The notes: a model not told the origin generated them from the sequence alone. A stretch of 64,000 nt of DNA from Pyrenula massariospora (GCA_021030905.1 JAGFMI010000004.1:124001-188000), one strand, 5' to 3'. Shown: positions 10,109 through 21,319, counted from the first letter of the stretch. Translations and numbers: made by a program.

Positions 10109-11234
10109 GTTGCATGGCTTGGGAAGTATGTACGAGTTGTTGGAGTGTCCAGGTACAGGCTCTTGTGCCTGACGATGTCTAAACCGTACCCCGCATTTCA
10201 AACTTGGATGTCACCTCCAACGTGCTCTCCATGCACTTCGCCTTGAGGAAGGACTTTCCTTGCTAGGCTAGTTAGTAAGGTTGGCCACTACATGATCTTC
10301 CAGCTTAGACTCGGCAGGTTTCCAGTGACTGCAGCCTGCATCCTGCACGCTGCAAAGGTGCGGAAAGACGGTCTCCCCTGCCGCGCCCCGCCTGTTATCG
10401 TCCGCGGCCTGCATTCGTCTTCCTTGGCATCGGCGGGGATTCTTCTTGGCAACGATAACACCCCGACTCCGCATCCCCTGCCCTCCCCCCAAATCGCGTG
10501 TTATTCGAACACTCTCCTCTGCCCCCCGTCACACTCTTCAATCGCACAACCACGCTATATAGAGCTCTCGTGGCAGCAGATTCAGAACGGAGCATTGCCT
10601 CGATCCTGGCGCTCCACTTCATCTACCAAGACCAATCTTTTGCTCTTGACTTGTACTGCTGCTTCATCTCGCATTTTCTTATGATCTCAATCTTCTTCCT
10701 ATGTCCTAGTCTCATCCCATTCCTACACGTGATGTAAAGTCAACTCTAGAGACGCTCGACGTTCTCGACTGTATTTCAAGCCTCAATCTGTACCTTTTTC
10801 TTGGCGTCGCACCCTCCTTCCCATTGTGTTGTTAACCGGCCTTGGCAAATGGACTCTTGGGCGGAGACCCCTCCAGAACACGACGCGGTTCGCTTTGTTG
10901 GCATGACTTTTTACTCCTACTTTTCTTGTTTCCTTCGTTGCCTTCCGCATTGCGTATCGAACCCGGAGATGATCGAGACCTCCTAAGCGGCAATACCCAA
11001 TCTCACCCCTCCAGTGGATTCGTATCCTATACCCTCAGGAACAGCTTCCACCATCCCGGACTCTGAAAAATCTTGATAGCGCTTACTGAAAAGTATAAGA
11101 ATCATTACAGGTTTTCTAATCGTAAAATGTTTCCCCATCTTTCTCTAGGCTTCCGTCTTCTGTCCTGTGGCGTGACATTTGCACTGGTAGTTGTTTGCAC
11201 ACCGATTCTGGCCAACTAGTGTCATCCTTTGACT
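10109..11234. promoter_or_regulatory. Long divergent promoter region (decarboxylase-like gene / aminopeptidase)
   Basis: About 1.1 kb with two pyrimidine-rich tracts (about 10480-10530 and 10640-10700) and a good TATA-like box, TATATAG, at 10556-10562 on the plus strand. That box lies about 675 bp before the aminopeptidase ATG, so a long leader, perhaps with an intron, is possible. Open frames here carry no domain. Confidence 0.4.
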
Positions 11235-12803
11235 ATGATGTTGTTTCCGTCCTTTTTTGGTCTCTCTCTACTGAGCCTCTGCTATGCACGATCTCCATCG
11301 ACCTCTCGCAGCTACGTAAATAGGCGTCAATTATCTCCAGTAACGCCTGAGGGCTTGCAAGCCACTGTCAACATCGAAGATCTGCTTGCCTACGAGCAGA
11401 CGCTGGAGGACTTTGCCTATGCGACGCCAGAGCGAAATCGCCTTATTGGCACTCCAGGCCATGATAACACGATCAACTATCTCTACAATACAGTGTCGGA
11501 GCTTGGATACTATGATGTCTACCTCCAGCCTTTCTCGACCATTTCGTCCTCAGGCAATGCTTCGCTTGTTGTAGACGATGCTGACCAAGGCGCAGAGTAC
11601 TTCGACTTGAGTCCTAGTGGTAGTGCCATCGATACTCCATTCGTCGTGATTCCAAACTTGGGCTGCAACGCGTCCGATTTCGACCCCGCAGTTGTAACTG
11701 GAAACATCGCCTTGATATCTCGAGGCACATGTCAGTTCGGACTAAAATCGGCATTGGCTGGAGGTGCTGGTGCGACGGGCGTTGTCATCTACAACAATGT
11801 TCCTGGGAATGTGTCCGGTGGAACTCTCAGCGAGCCCTCGCGCCCAGAGGGTCCATATCCTCCAAGCGTGTCGATTTCTCAAGAAGAAGGTCAGGCGCTA
11901 GTAGCTGAGATTGGCAGTGGCACTACTGTCACTGGAACCCTGATTGTAAACGCAATTATCTCCAACATAACCACGCAGAACGTTATTGCTCAATCGAAGA
12001 TTGGCGACCCCGACAACGTCCTTGTTCTTGGCGGCCATACAGATTCTGTCGCTGCTGGACCTGGTATTAACGACGATGGATCTGGCACAACCGGTATCCT
12101 CGACGTCGCAGTTGGCCTCACCCAATTTAGCGTCACGAATGCAGTTCGATTCTGCTGGTGGGCCGCCGAGGAAGAAGGCCTTGTCGGATCAACATATTAC
12201 GTCGACAATCTACCCGCAGATGAGCTCAGCAAAATCCGTGTATACCTCAACTTCGACATGATCGCAAGTCCCAACTACGTCTACGCGCTATATGACGGTG
12301 ACGGCAGCTCCTTCAACCTGACTGGTCCTCCGGGATCCGGCGAAATCGAAGCCCTCTTTCAGGAGTACTTCACAGACAAGGGCCTCAACTACACCGCCAC
12401 CGAATTCGATGAACGCAGCGACTATGCGGAGTTCTCCGCCTTTGGCATCCCGGTAGGAGGCATATTCACGGGCGCAGAGGGCATCAAGACCGCCGAGGAA
12501 GCCGAAGCATTCGGCGGCGAGGCTGGCGTCGCATACGACATCAACTATCACGGTCCTGGAGATAACGTGACAAATCTCGAGACTGAGGCCTTCTTGATTA
12601 ACACGCAGGGGATCGCGTACTCCGTTGCGACCTACGCAACAAGCTTCGACGGCATACCGCCCCCAAACTCTACAGAGACGGCGAAGAAGAGACGACGGGA
12701 AGTGGAGACGAGGAAACCCGGGAACGGGCGGAAATGGGAATATAGCTGGCAAAAGCAGGACAAAGCAAGACGCCGTAAGAGTTTGAGGATGACTTCAAAG
12801 TAG
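11235..12803 (+). CDS. Secreted leucine aminopeptidase, M28 zinc peptidase with PA domain (Lap2-like)
   Basis: Single exon; the ATG at 11235 gives 522 aa. A signal peptide (MMLFPSFFGLSLLSLCYA) is followed by a short propeptide-like region, then the M28 catalytic fold interrupted by a protease-associated insert (about residues 120-230, with LISRGTCQFGLKSALA). Zinc and catalytic residues are visible in order: GGHTDSV (His, ligand), GINDDGSG (bridging Asp), WWAAEEEGLVGS (catalytic base and ligand Glu), LNFDMIAS (Asp ligand) and DINYHGPGDN (final His). The protein removes N-terminal residues, notably Leu, from extracellular peptides for nitrogen nutrition. Several N-glycosylation sequons (NAS, NVS, NIT, NLT, NYT) fit secretion. 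An unusual basic tail of about 40 residues follows the domain (KKRRREVETRKPG, then KARRRKSLRM). The family is secure; the exact specificity is not. Confidence 0.9.
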   Translation: MMLFPSFFGLSLLSLCYARSPSTSRSYVNRRQLSPVTPEGLQATVNIEDLLAYEQTLEDFAYATPERNRLIGTPGHDNTINYLYNTVSELGYYDVYLQPFSTISSSGNASLVVDDADQGAEYFDLSPSGSAIDTPFVVIPNLGCNASDFDPAVVTGNIALISRGTCQFGLKSALAGGAGATGVVIYNNVPGNVSGGTLSEPSRPEGPYPPSVSISQEEGQALVAEIGSGTTVTGTLIVNAIISNITTQNVIAQSKIGDPDNVLVLGGHTDSVAAGPGINDDGSGTTGILDVAVGLTQFSVTNAVRFCWWAAEEEGLVGSTYYVDNLPADELSKIRVYLNFDMIASPNYVYALYDGDGSSFNLTGPPGSGEIEALFQEYFTDKGLNYTATEFDERSDYAEFSAFGIPVGGIFTGAEGIKTAEEAEAFGGEAGVAYDINYHGPGDNVTNLETEAFLINTQGIAYSVATYATSFDGIPPPNSTETAKKRRREVETRKPGNGRKWEYSWQKQDKARRRKSLRMTSK

Positions 12804-13296
12804 TCGAAGGTCATGGGAAACTTATTGAATATTCACGGCGACTTGAATAAAAATCTTGATGCAATAAGACTATCTGCTCCGTTTTAACTGTAGGAACTGA
12901 GAGGGTGATTTCAAATGCATTCGAGACTTTGAGATGACCACCTGAGAGCGGAAGTCGTTGAATATGAGGATGTCCTTCCAAAATTGACAAAGCCTGCACT
13001 CCTTAACGAAATCTCGTTTCTTGAGGATTGATACATCGCTCAAAATCATCTAAGATACTTCGGTAAACCGGCCCTAAGGACGTATTTTTAACGACCGCGC
13101 TGTAAACCTGCTACAGCTTAAGGTATCCGCTTAATAGCATTGCATGTCAGCTTTCAGACGTACACATTTCAGTCACAGACTGGCCGACGACCGAATGACA
13201 AATACCACAAAGTTCAGAAACCGCAAAGTAGTGACTACTGTGCTCATCACACCGTCTAGCTGTATAAATTGCACTTCCTAGCCAAAGCGAGCAATC
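12804..13296. other. Convergent intergenic region between aminopeptidase and kinase genes
   Basis: About 490 bp between two 3' ends. It must contain both polyadenylation regions, but I see no other feature and no coding signal. Confidence 0.4.
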
Positions 13297-15350
13297 CTAT
13301 GCACCTTCGAATGCTGTGAAGTTCTTGAAAGTATAGCCGATGAATGGGAGATTGATCTCCGCAGCCTGCTCGTCTGGAACACTCCTCGCTTGTTGTCGGT
13401 GTATTGCACTGGTATCCTCTTGAGGAATTTCTTCAATGGGGAAGTAGCTGACATCGATGTTTGAGGTTAGCTTTGGCTCGAAAGGCGCTCGAATTTTTCG
13501 CAGTTGGTCCCATACGACACCTCGGAAGAATGGGTGCCGTTTAATTGAAGAAGCACCGTCGTGCTGACCATCTTCAGATCCCAGTCGGTCCTTGGCGTCG
13601 CAGAGGAAGCTTTGAAGAATTTTAGTCAACATGTGCATGAAGAGAAAGAGCAATCGCGGAATTACCTTCTAATCATGTCCTCGGCTTCGCGGCCGAGGAC
13701 AAGCTCGTCGGGGAAATAGAGGGATTCTCTCCAATTCACGATCTTGCGATAGGTGTCATGCGTATCCTCAGCACAAAACGGAGGCCATCCAACAAGACAC
13801 TCAAACATGATTGCACCAACCGACCACCAATCACAAAGGTAGGAATAACCTTGGCCGAGGAAAATCTCAGGCGCGATATAGTCTGGTGTACCGACGGTGC
13901 TGTAGGCCATGTGTCGTCTTGATTTTCGCCAAGTGTTGACAAGCCCACGGTTGCTGACAGTGAGGTTGATTTGTTCGTTAAGGACAATCGAATTTCTGTT
14001 ACCGGATTTGTCGTTCTGATTTGATTTGAGGAGAGCCTGATAGTACGAATTCTCGTGCTGTTTCCGGCCACCTGTGGATAGACCAAAATCGGTGAGCTTG
14101 ATGTGGCCGCCCCGATCGAGAAGGATGTTGTCTGGTTTGATGTCGCTATCGCAAGAAATGTTACTCGAGAGATCCTCAATCATGCAAATCAGAACAACTT
14201 ACCGATGGAGGAATCCAAGTTTGTGAACTGCTTCGATGGCCATGACAATTTCGGCCATGTAAAATCTCGTGATGTCCTCTGAAAAAATTTCATATTTGAT
14301 GAGCATGGTCATGAGGTCCCCTCCAGGCAAGAACTCCATTAACATGTAAAGAAACGCCGAATCCTGGAAAGAAGCATGCAATTTGACCAGCCAGGGATTG
14401 TCTTTGGAGTCCGCTAGAATGTCTCGCTCGGCTCGCACATGAGCAAGTTGGTCCTTCTTAAACATTTCCGTCTTGATTAAAGATTTCAGAGCATAAATCT
14501 TGCCATCTGTCTTCCGTTGGACCAACTTGACCTCTCCAAATGCACCCTTACCAATGACCTTGATGGTCTGAAAGTTGGATGGAGTCTCCTTGGTGCGAAT
14601 GAAGCGAAGGAAACGAGCTTCCTTTTGCGACAAATTGTTGATCTCATGCTGCTTTCTTGCGTCAGATACGCCCGGGTTTTTGAGCACCGCATCAAGTTCC
14701 TTAGCCCTGAAATTTCGATCCCGTGCACGTTCGATATTCTCTCCAAAGAAGCTATTGACCAATTGCTTCGCGGCTGTTCCTCGCTTCAATACGTTTTCCG
14801 AGTATTTCCGTGGGTTTGGCTGCTCTTCCTCCTCCTGCGGCTGAGGGCTTCGACTTGGCATAGGGGGCGCCAAATGGCTGGCGTATTGTCCTTGGGCCTG
14901 CCCAGCAGCACCGGCTGTTCTGGGGCGAGGATTTGGAGAGGGAGTACGATTGAAAAGGCCGCCTCTGGAAGCTCCTCCAAGGTCTTGGTTAGAAAACTGC
15001 TGAATCAACCCGTTTGTTCCATCGTTAGGGCCGGGGCTCATTTGTGGTCTAGAACCAGTCTGATAGGATGGTTGTGGGGATTGCAAGTTGTTCGGCTGCT
15101 GATACTGGTATTGCTGTGCCTGGTACTGGTTTTGTTGCGGTGGGGCGTAAGGGTGACTCATGAAGTATCCGTTCCCACCGAGCGGGTTGGGTGAGAGCTG
15201 GGAGGCATGATAGTCTTGTTGCTGCTGAGGATAGATAGGTTGAGGGAAGGTGGACGGAGTAGTGGGGTAGACACGATTGTTCGATGCATCGTAATTATTG
15301 TGACCATCAAATTGAAAATTCAACCGCAAACGATTGTTCTCGTGATCCAT
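13297..15350 (-). CDS. cot-1: NDR-family AGC kinase COT-1/Cbk1
   Basis: Three exons: 15350-14203, 14145-13666 and 13609-13297. Introns of 57 and 56 nt sit inside HR|D and R|S codons; product 646 aa. The conserved start [12 protein letters not shown] is followed by a Pro/Gln-rich disordered region (about 20-180). Next comes the MOB-binding N-terminal regulatory segment ([19 protein letters not shown]) and the kinase domain. Visible landmarks are IGKGAFGEV (266-274), Lys289, HRDIKPDN, LTDFG and the NDR-type insert before [12 protein letters not shown]. The C-terminal hydrophobic phosphorylation motif is FIGYTFKNF. In Neurospora and Aspergillus (cotA) this kinase, with MOB2, drives hyphal tip growth and branching. 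All catalytic residues are intact. Neighbour TIM54 is divergent over 785 bp. Identification is secure. Confidence 0.96.
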
Positions 15351-16135
15351 GATACGGAAAACTTATTCTTATCGTGCTTGTCAACACAACAAGAAGCAGT
15401 TCTCGCAGCTATGATTCGTCAATCCGAAGTTGACTCCTTTTCGTTCGCCGCAGAGGCAGGGCAATAGAGATGTCGACAGGGAATCAGCGCGCCTGAACCA
15501 CCGGAAGAGATCGAACGTATTAGACAGGAATAAGTCGTGATTCTGACACGTCAAATTAGTTTTGAAGCTCCCCAGATCGACTTCTGGGCCAGGTCAGGCG
15601 TGCACGCAGGACAATAGAAGCACGGTATAGGGGCTCGGCTACAGGAACGAAGAAAAAGCCAATGGCTGGAGGCAAGCGAGAGCACGATTAAACGGCAAGG
15701 CGGTGATGGGTCATGATAACGAAAGGTGCGCCTGACACGGAATTTGGAAAAGAGGGAGAGCAGGTGTGCAAAGGTGCTGGCTGAGCGGGAGCAGGAGTTG
15801 ATCTTCGCCGCACCCGGCTTACTTTCCCTTTGCAGTACCATATTTTTTCTACTTCAGAAAACGAATGTATCTTGATCAAGGGAAGTGTTGGGTTGCTGAC
15901 AAGAAGCTTGTGCGCAGCCTTGTGTCCCTCAGGCCGTGAGCACGACACTAGGATATGGCTGCGTGAAACTCAGTAATTCAGCGGCAGTCGATTCCGATGC
16001 TTTCATGCTCTTCAAGCGGAAACCTAAGCTAGAACAATGGTCGGGAAGCTCTGATCTCGACCAGGAGTCGCAACCAGATCACCATACTCAATACAGAGTT
16101 ACCTAGATTGAACTTTGGACAATCGGCCTTCGACA
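15351..16135. promoter_or_regulatory. Divergent promoter region of cot-1 and TIM54
   Basis: About 785 bp between two start codons on opposite strands. It must hold both promoters and leaders. Neurospora cot-1 has a long, complex 5' region, so leader introns are possible here too, but I cannot point to one. No coding signal. Confidence 0.4.
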
Positions 16136-17544
16136 ATGACAGACCGTCAAGATGCGGCGCGACAGCCCCCCAAGCGCAATCCACTCTTCCAAATGCTAGG
16201 TGCGGTAGATGCTGTATTTCTGCCATCTAATACTGAATCGATCCAGGAATGCCAAACTTTCGGCTCAGACTGCCCTCGCGAAATTGGATGATCTTCCTCT
16301 CTATCACAGGATCCTTTGCTGCAGCTGTGACATATGACAGAAGGCAAAAGAAAAAGGTGCAGCAGAAATGGTGCGACCTTGTTTCTCACCTTGCACTCGA
16401 CCCATTGCCTGTGAATCAGATGCGACGAAAACTGACGGTGTACTTGGAAAGCCCACCGGGCGATACCTTGGGGGTTTCAAGACAATATTTCAGGGACTAC
16501 GTCAAACCAGTGCTTGTTGCAGCTGCGTTAGACTATGAGGTCGTTGAGGGAAGAAGAGAAGGCGAAGTCCGGTACGGAACAGCTGAGCGGATCCGCCGAT
16601 GGCGAAGAAAATTGGAACACCTCTCGCCGTCCCCTGAGAATGACGAATTGGAACCAGAGCAACTTGTTGAAGATCTCAGAAGAAAAGTTGGGATTACGCC
16701 TGAAGCTGGAATATGTGGAGACCTGGTGGTTGGGCGTCATACCTGGAAGGAATACATTCGTGGACTACATGAGGGCTGGCTAGGACCTCTGGATTTGCCT
16801 CAAGACCGAGCTGAGCCTCCATCTCAGACGCCTTCAGAATCACAACAGCCAAGCGACAGGCCTATCGAGAGTTCGGCCGAACAAAATACGGTGGATGCTG
16901 AACCAATAGAAGCGGAATCAGTTAACGAAATCGATCACGAACTGTCCGACAACCCCGAGCAAGAACCGACGAGAGCGAAGTCTGTTGATGAAATTCCTCA
17001 TGAACCATCCAATACCACTGAACAAGGACCGGACAAGCAAGCCGAGAAAAAGAGCCGCTATCCACCCTCATCTTATCTTCCGGTGCATGCCTACTCTTCG
17101 TCGACCCCAGATCCTAACTTACCTAACTCTTTCGAACCATCCGCTCCCATCCCACAGCCGCATATTCTCGGTTTTCTAAACACTCCTATACGCATATACC
17201 GATATCTGAATCAAAGGCATCTTGCGGACGACGTCGGCCGGCAAGTGGCTGCTATCGCGCTGGGAGCAAGCAGGCCCTACCGTTCCATATCAGATAATGA
17301 TAGCAATGCCGTGATCGACTCGAATTCGCCCAGCTTCCAATCTCAGGGTCACTCCTTTCCAGAACAACAGCAATTGCTCAACAATGAAGAGGGAGAATGG
17401 CATAAATCAGTGCGACAGCCCAAAGATGACGATACTGAGCGAGTTTGGCTAGATGAGGTGGTTGTTGATCCGCGAATAGGGGAGCGTATGCGGAAATTTG
17501 TAATAGATAATGACGCGTTGCAAGAACATTCAATTGCAGACTAG
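16136..17544 (+). CDS. TIM54: Mitochondrial inner-membrane translocase subunit Tim54
   Basis: Two exons, 16136-16199 and 16247-17544, with a 47-nt intron that splits a Gly codon; product 453 aa. The first exon encodes a hydrophilic N-terminus (MTDRQDAARQPPKRNPLFQM). The junction reads GMPNFRLRLPSRNWMIFLSI, with one transmembrane helix (about residues 35-52) and then YDRRQKKKVQQKWCDLV, the family hallmark. The soluble intermembrane-space domain contains RKLTVYLESPPGDTLGVSRQ and YFRDYVKPVLVAAALDYEVV. Tim54 is part of the TIM22 carrier translocase and also helps assemble the i-AAA protease. A low-complexity, Glu/Pro-rich stretch (about 225-310) separates the core from a conserved C-terminal region. 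Length matches filamentous fungal Tim54. Identification is secure from the TM-flanking motif. Confidence 0.93.
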
Positions 17545-17883
17545 ACGATGACAATGGGTTTCATCCTGAAGAAATCTTCTGTAAACTAGGAGAATACCCA
17601 TCTCTCTTCCCTCGTTCTACATGCTGCTACATGCTGCTACACTTTGAGCGTTAACTTTTCGCCCTCGCCTGTAAACGGAGGCATTCAGCCTTGTGCCCAC
17701 AGCCTTGCCGGACTCCGAGGACATGGCAGGCATTACCAGCCCTCCCCACCTTAACAGCCCACTGTCTACACAGCCTTTTAATTTGCCCACCAAGAAATCC
17801 TTCGCTTCTTCGTTTGCACCACCCAGCGTCCATTGTGATATCTGGACCTTTTTGGAACTCGTTTGTCTCTTTTTGTGTACCTC
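17545..17883. other. Short intergenic region with a 10-bp duplicated motif
   Basis: About 340 bp between two co-directional genes. It contains a direct duplication of ACATGCTGCT at about 17619-17638. It should hold the 3' end of TIM54 and the promoter of the SUZ gene. No coding signal. Confidence 0.4.
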
Positions 17884-18802
17884 ATGAATAAAGCTCAAAC
17901 TGTCCCTGACGCCTGGGACGACGACTGGGAGACCCAAGCAAACGTAGAGGCTCTGTACACAACCGAGGCCGCATGTATATGGCTAATTAGCAAATAGCAA
18001 TCGAACTTAGCTCCAGAATCAGTTGCCACTTCTCAAAATAGCCCCAAAAAGACGACTACAAGAGCCTCTAAAGCCCAGCGGCGCGCTCAGCAAGCCGAAT
18101 TCAATCGTCAGCTATGGGCCGAAGCGTGTGTTGTGCATTTCATCGCTTTTGATTATACTGACATGTTCAAATAGTGAGGGCACAAGAGATACTTTTCATT
18201 TCCTAGAAACAAAACCAGGTGCAAATGTTCCTCTCAAGTCGGATTTTAAACCAACTCCCGTCCTTCTTTCAAGGAAAGGGCCTCCAAAAAGCCAATCGCC
18301 TGTCCCTCCAGTCGACGGCATCTCTGGCCTTTCCCTTGCAGTACCCGACGATGATGATCCCTCAGATGAAGATGACGGAAAGAATTCAGCTAGCTTGGAG
18401 GAGCGCCAGATGAAAGCTGCTAAAGAGCGAGAAGAGAAGCAGCGTAGATATGAAGAAAGAAGGGAGCAGTTATTCGGTCCAGTAAAATCTGCATCGGGTG
18501 TCTCAACTCCCGGGGACTCTACACCACCAGGAAGCCGGTCTGGCACACCGGCTCGAGGTCGGGGCAGCCGACAAAGAAATGGTGGAAGCAGACCATCTTC
18601 CGCTGTTGCTACCGCAGCTCAAGATTCGAACAGGGAACCTTGTGATCCGGACACTTTGTTGAAAGGAGAGGGTATCCTCTCACGGAGAAAAGAGGCAAAC
18701 TTTGAACGAAACGATAAATCCATACGGCCCAGTCGTTCGCCTCGAGGCCCTGATGGCAGTGGTTTTGGATTCGCAAGTCGCGGCGGAAAAGTGTCAGGGT
18801 GA
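17884..18802 (+). CDS. SUZ-domain protein (SZRD1-like), putative RNA-binding
   Basis: Three inferred exons: 17884-17943, 17998-18125 and 18175-18802; product 271 aa. The start reads MNKAQTVPDAWDDDWETQAN, the conserved acidic Trp-rich N-terminus of this family. Exon 2 encodes a basic helix (SKAQRRAQQAEFNRQLWAEA). Exon 3 supplies the SUZ motif (FHFLETKPGANVPLKSDFKP, then LLSRK). The C-terminal part has SRSPRGPDGSGFGFASRGG, which resembles the SUZ-C motif. A charged coiled coil lies between (about residues 125-150). SUZ domains bind RNA and are found in translation and mRNA-localisation factors; the animal relative is SZRD1. The second intron is firm. The first (GTAGAG...AAATAG, 54 nt, phase 0) is the best of several options but weaker. 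Function in fungi is not established. Confidence 0.78.
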
Positions 18803-19364
18803 ATTTGCGCCCAAACCCAATCTTCAACACTATCTACCATCTATACTCTCATTGATTGAATGAGCGCCTGCTTATACTGCGAGAGACTGCGCCTCAAGGC
18901 CAAGGCTCACCGTGCCAAGTCGAGCCGAGTCGAGAAAGTGGCTTGACTTGGCGGGAATCGGGCTAAAGGTAGAAGTGATAGGAAGATCCTGCAGCTCAAC
19001 TATGAGCGTGATTATGAGGACCTCGGAGCATCTGAAGCCAGCAGTCTCCTCAGAATTGACGGTCCGTTAGTGGCTGGATTTAAGTCGAAGCTTTTAATGG
19101 CAAGACTGGCACTCGGGGAGATACCAGATATGGTGATCATGCTCTGGACGAAGGTTGGAGCTCGAGGGCCAATGAGGTCCGGCTATTCAGAATGTGTGTC
19201 AGACGGACGGGCCTAAAGGCCATTCTCCAAGCTCTGTCGAAATTTTCGTGCAACAATGCTCCGGTCTTTCGGCGATTGCTCGTTGGGCTGTGAGTCCAGA
19301 TATACCGTGGTGGATGTATCTTGATGATTCACACTTTAAAGAACTCGAAATACGTCGTTGACAT
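18803..19364. other. Convergent intergenic region between SUZ and VPS37 genes
   Basis: About 560 bp separating two 3' ends, longer than other convergent gaps here. No open frame has a domain. A short GTCGAGCCGAGTCGAGAAAG run near 18918 is locally repetitive. Nothing else noticed. Confidence 0.35.
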
Positions 19365-20156
19365 TCATCTCCAACCTCCTACACGCCCTTCGTCCCAGCG
19401 TGCTCTTGCCTCGCGTCGTTTTTCCAGTAAGACCGTGCCCTCCCTGACCCTGCGCACCCAGTCCGAGACCTCCTTTTCGGTTGCCTTCTCCGAACCAGAT
19501 TCGTTATGCCCGTCTCCGTCCAGAAAGCTCTCTTCAACAGCCCTAACGAGGGATTCTTGCTCACCTATCCCGGCGACAAGGCGCTGATACATGCTTTTCG
19601 GACTCCACGGCTCCAGCGCCGAATCCATCTCTCGTTGTTTGCGTCTCCATTGTGCAGATAGAGTTGTATGCTGGAGTAGCAAGGCCTGCACCTCGTCCCT
19701 CAGCTTGGATATGTGGCTCTCTGTTGATTGGACTTGTTGAACCTGTGCTACGTTGGCGGAAAGTGCGTTTTCGAGCGGAAGAAGGGAATCGTTATAGGAT
19801 GGATGTTCGCATGCCAGGGCGCTAAGGAGAGCGGGCTCTGCCAGCACACTCTGTAGATCGGCAACAGCTTTATCATGTAGAGCAGCTGGTACCCAACCAT
19901 CTTCCAGGGACGGTGGCTGTATTAGAGGCTGCGGTGGGCTGTCCACATTTGCTGAAGCTTTTGAGGGAGCTATCTGTACGTCTTGAGCGATCGACTGAGG
20001 GCGTGATGGGCTGTGGGAAGTCGGTAAAGGTGGTAGTGGTGGGCCATTATGGGATGGTGTCCCTCTCCGGCTCGGATCCTGGCTATTAGGTTTGGGAGGA
20101 GGCGGTGGAGGTGTTTCTGGATCATAAAAGCTCTCTGAAGCTTCACCCGGTCCCAT
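19365..20156 (-). CDS. VPS37: ESCRT-I subunit Vps37 (mod_r domain)
   Basis: Single exon. The open frame runs upstream to 20228, but that codon is GTG; the first ATG, at 20156 with A at -3 and G at +4, gives 263 aa. The N-terminus is a proline-rich low-complexity region (PETPPPPPPKPNSQDPSRRG) typical of fungal Vps37. The C-terminal two thirds form the modifier-of-rudimentary helical domain (about residues 90-225), with LADLQSVLAEPALL-like spacing, SLLPLENALSANVAQVQQVQ and a coiled coil around SHISKLRDEVQALLLQHTTL. Vps37 sits in the stalk of ESCRT-I, which sorts ubiquitinated cargo into multivesicular bodies. The gene is divergent from PRP11 over 263 bp. Family call is good; the start is chosen on codon grounds. 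Confidence 0.82.
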   Translation of the reverse strand: MGPGEASESFYDPETPPPPPPKPNSQDPSRRGTPSHNGPPLPPLPTSHSPSRPQSIAQDVQIAPSKASANVDSPPQPLIQPPSLEDGWVPAALHDKAVADLQSVLAEPALLSALACEHPSYNDSLLPLENALSANVAQVQQVQSTESHISKLRDEVQALLLQHTTLSAQWRRKQREMDSALEPWSPKSMYQRLVAGIGEQESLVRAVEESFLDGDGHNESGSEKATEKEVSDWVRRVREGTVLLEKRREARARWDEGRVGGWR

Positions 20157-20419
20157 TATGGATATTAGCTTGTAATTAGCATGGATGGCCACACGCAGCT
20201 CCTCGCTCCGGTGCTGGAAGACAGACACTCTAGAGCCTAAAAGCTTCGGGTGTCTGCGGTCTATTGCCAGATGAGGTTAGTTTATCGCCAATATAACGGT
20301 ATCTCGCTCCTCGCGAGCCAGTCCGTCGAGAAGCCTTGCTAGATTGTGAACTGCATTTGATCGCCCTTTCAGAGCGTGGAGATCTTTTTTTTGTAGACAC
20401 TAGTCCGCATCTATCCAAT
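20157..20419. promoter_or_regulatory. Compact bidirectional promoter VPS37/PRP11
   Basis: Only 263 bp lies between the start codons of two divergently transcribed housekeeping genes. A poly-T run near 20385 precedes the PRP11 start. No TATA box seen. Confidence 0.35.
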
Positions 20420-21130
20420 ATGGACTACCAAAATCGAGCAGGTAGCAAATTCGGTGGCGGAGGAGTTGCTTCGCAGAGTGCCACCAACGCCGACAGACGA
20501 GAACGGTTGCGAAAGCTTGCGCTCGAGACTATTGACCTTGACAAGGACCCCTACTTCTTCAAAAATCACGTCGGAAGTTTTGAATGCCGACTTTGTCTCA
20601 CGGTACACCAGAATGACGGCTCATATCTTGCTCACACTCAAGGTCGCAAACACCAGACCAACCTTGCAAGGCGAGCGGCACGGGAGCAGAAAGAAGGTAA
20701 CAAGGATGGCTTCGCAGGGGTCGCGATGGGCGTGCAAGTTAAACGGAACATGGTCAAGATTGGTCGACCTGGCTACAAGATCACGAAAACACGCGATCCG
20801 TTAACCAAGCAACATGGGCTGCTGTTCCAACTGCAATATCCAGAAATTACGCCTGGTGTCACGCCTCGTGTGCGTTTCATGTCTGCCTTTGAACAGAAGA
20901 TTGAAGATCCGCCCGACAAAAATTTTCAATACCTCCTTGTCGCTGCCGAACCATATGAAACATGCGGCTTCAAGCTACAAGCACGAGAAATCGACAGAAG
21001 AGAAGGTAGATACTGGACTTGGTGGGACTCAGATTCGCGCGAATTTTGGGTACAGGTGATGTTCAAGACTGAGCGGGAGGAGCGGTACTCAGGTGTACCG
21101 GGTCTTGCACCATCAATCCCAAGAAGATGA
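20420..21130 (+). CDS. PRP11: Splicing factor 3a subunit 2 (SF3a66/Prp11)
   Basis: Single exon; the ATG at 20420 gives 236 aa. The upstream in-frame Met would add 28 residues with no family match, so I reject it. The start MDYQNRAGSKFGGGGVAS is the conserved family start. The matrin/U1-type zinc finger is intact: ECRLCLTVHQNDGSYLAHTQ, then GRKHQTNLARR (about residues 55-85). The C-terminal half shows the SF3a66 core (KIGRPGYKITKTRDP, LLFQLQYPEI, FQYLLVAAEPYETCGFKLQA, WTWWDSDSREFWVQVMFK). Prp11 belongs to the SF3a trimer that recruits U2 snRNP to the branch site. The animal proline-rich tail is absent, as in other fungi. Secure. Confidence 0.96.
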   Translation: MDYQNRAGSKFGGGGVASQSATNADRRERLRKLALETIDLDKDPYFFKNHVGSFECRLCLTVHQNDGSYLAHTQGRKHQTNLARRAAREQKEGNKDGFAGVAMGVQVKRNMVKIGRPGYKITKTRDPLTKQHGLLFQLQYPEITPGVTPRVRFMSAFEQKIEDPPDKNFQYLLVAAEPYETCGFKLQAREIDRREGRYWTWWDSDSREFWVQVMFKTEREERYSGVPGLAPSIPRR

Positions 21131-21319
21131 GACGTTCATCAGTTGGCGTCAAATTGTTTTCTGATGGTACCCATTCTTATTATCTGACCACATGTTGTGA
21201 AGCAAGTCCCGCCAACCTATTTTCAAATGCTAATGCCGTAATCCTCCCACCGTTCGTTTCCTCTCACTTTCCGGAAATTTCACGCCAAACGCCTCATGCC
21301 ATGGAAACCAAGCAAGTCC

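Noticed and set aside
10109-10201. N-terminal extension of the decarboxylase-like frame
   Set aside because: The upstream codon is not ATG, and the Pht5 family starts at the Met at 10108.
14517-15194. A 225-codon plus-strand frame
   Set aside because: It is the antisense shadow of the COT-1 kinase exon, with low-complexity Leu runs.
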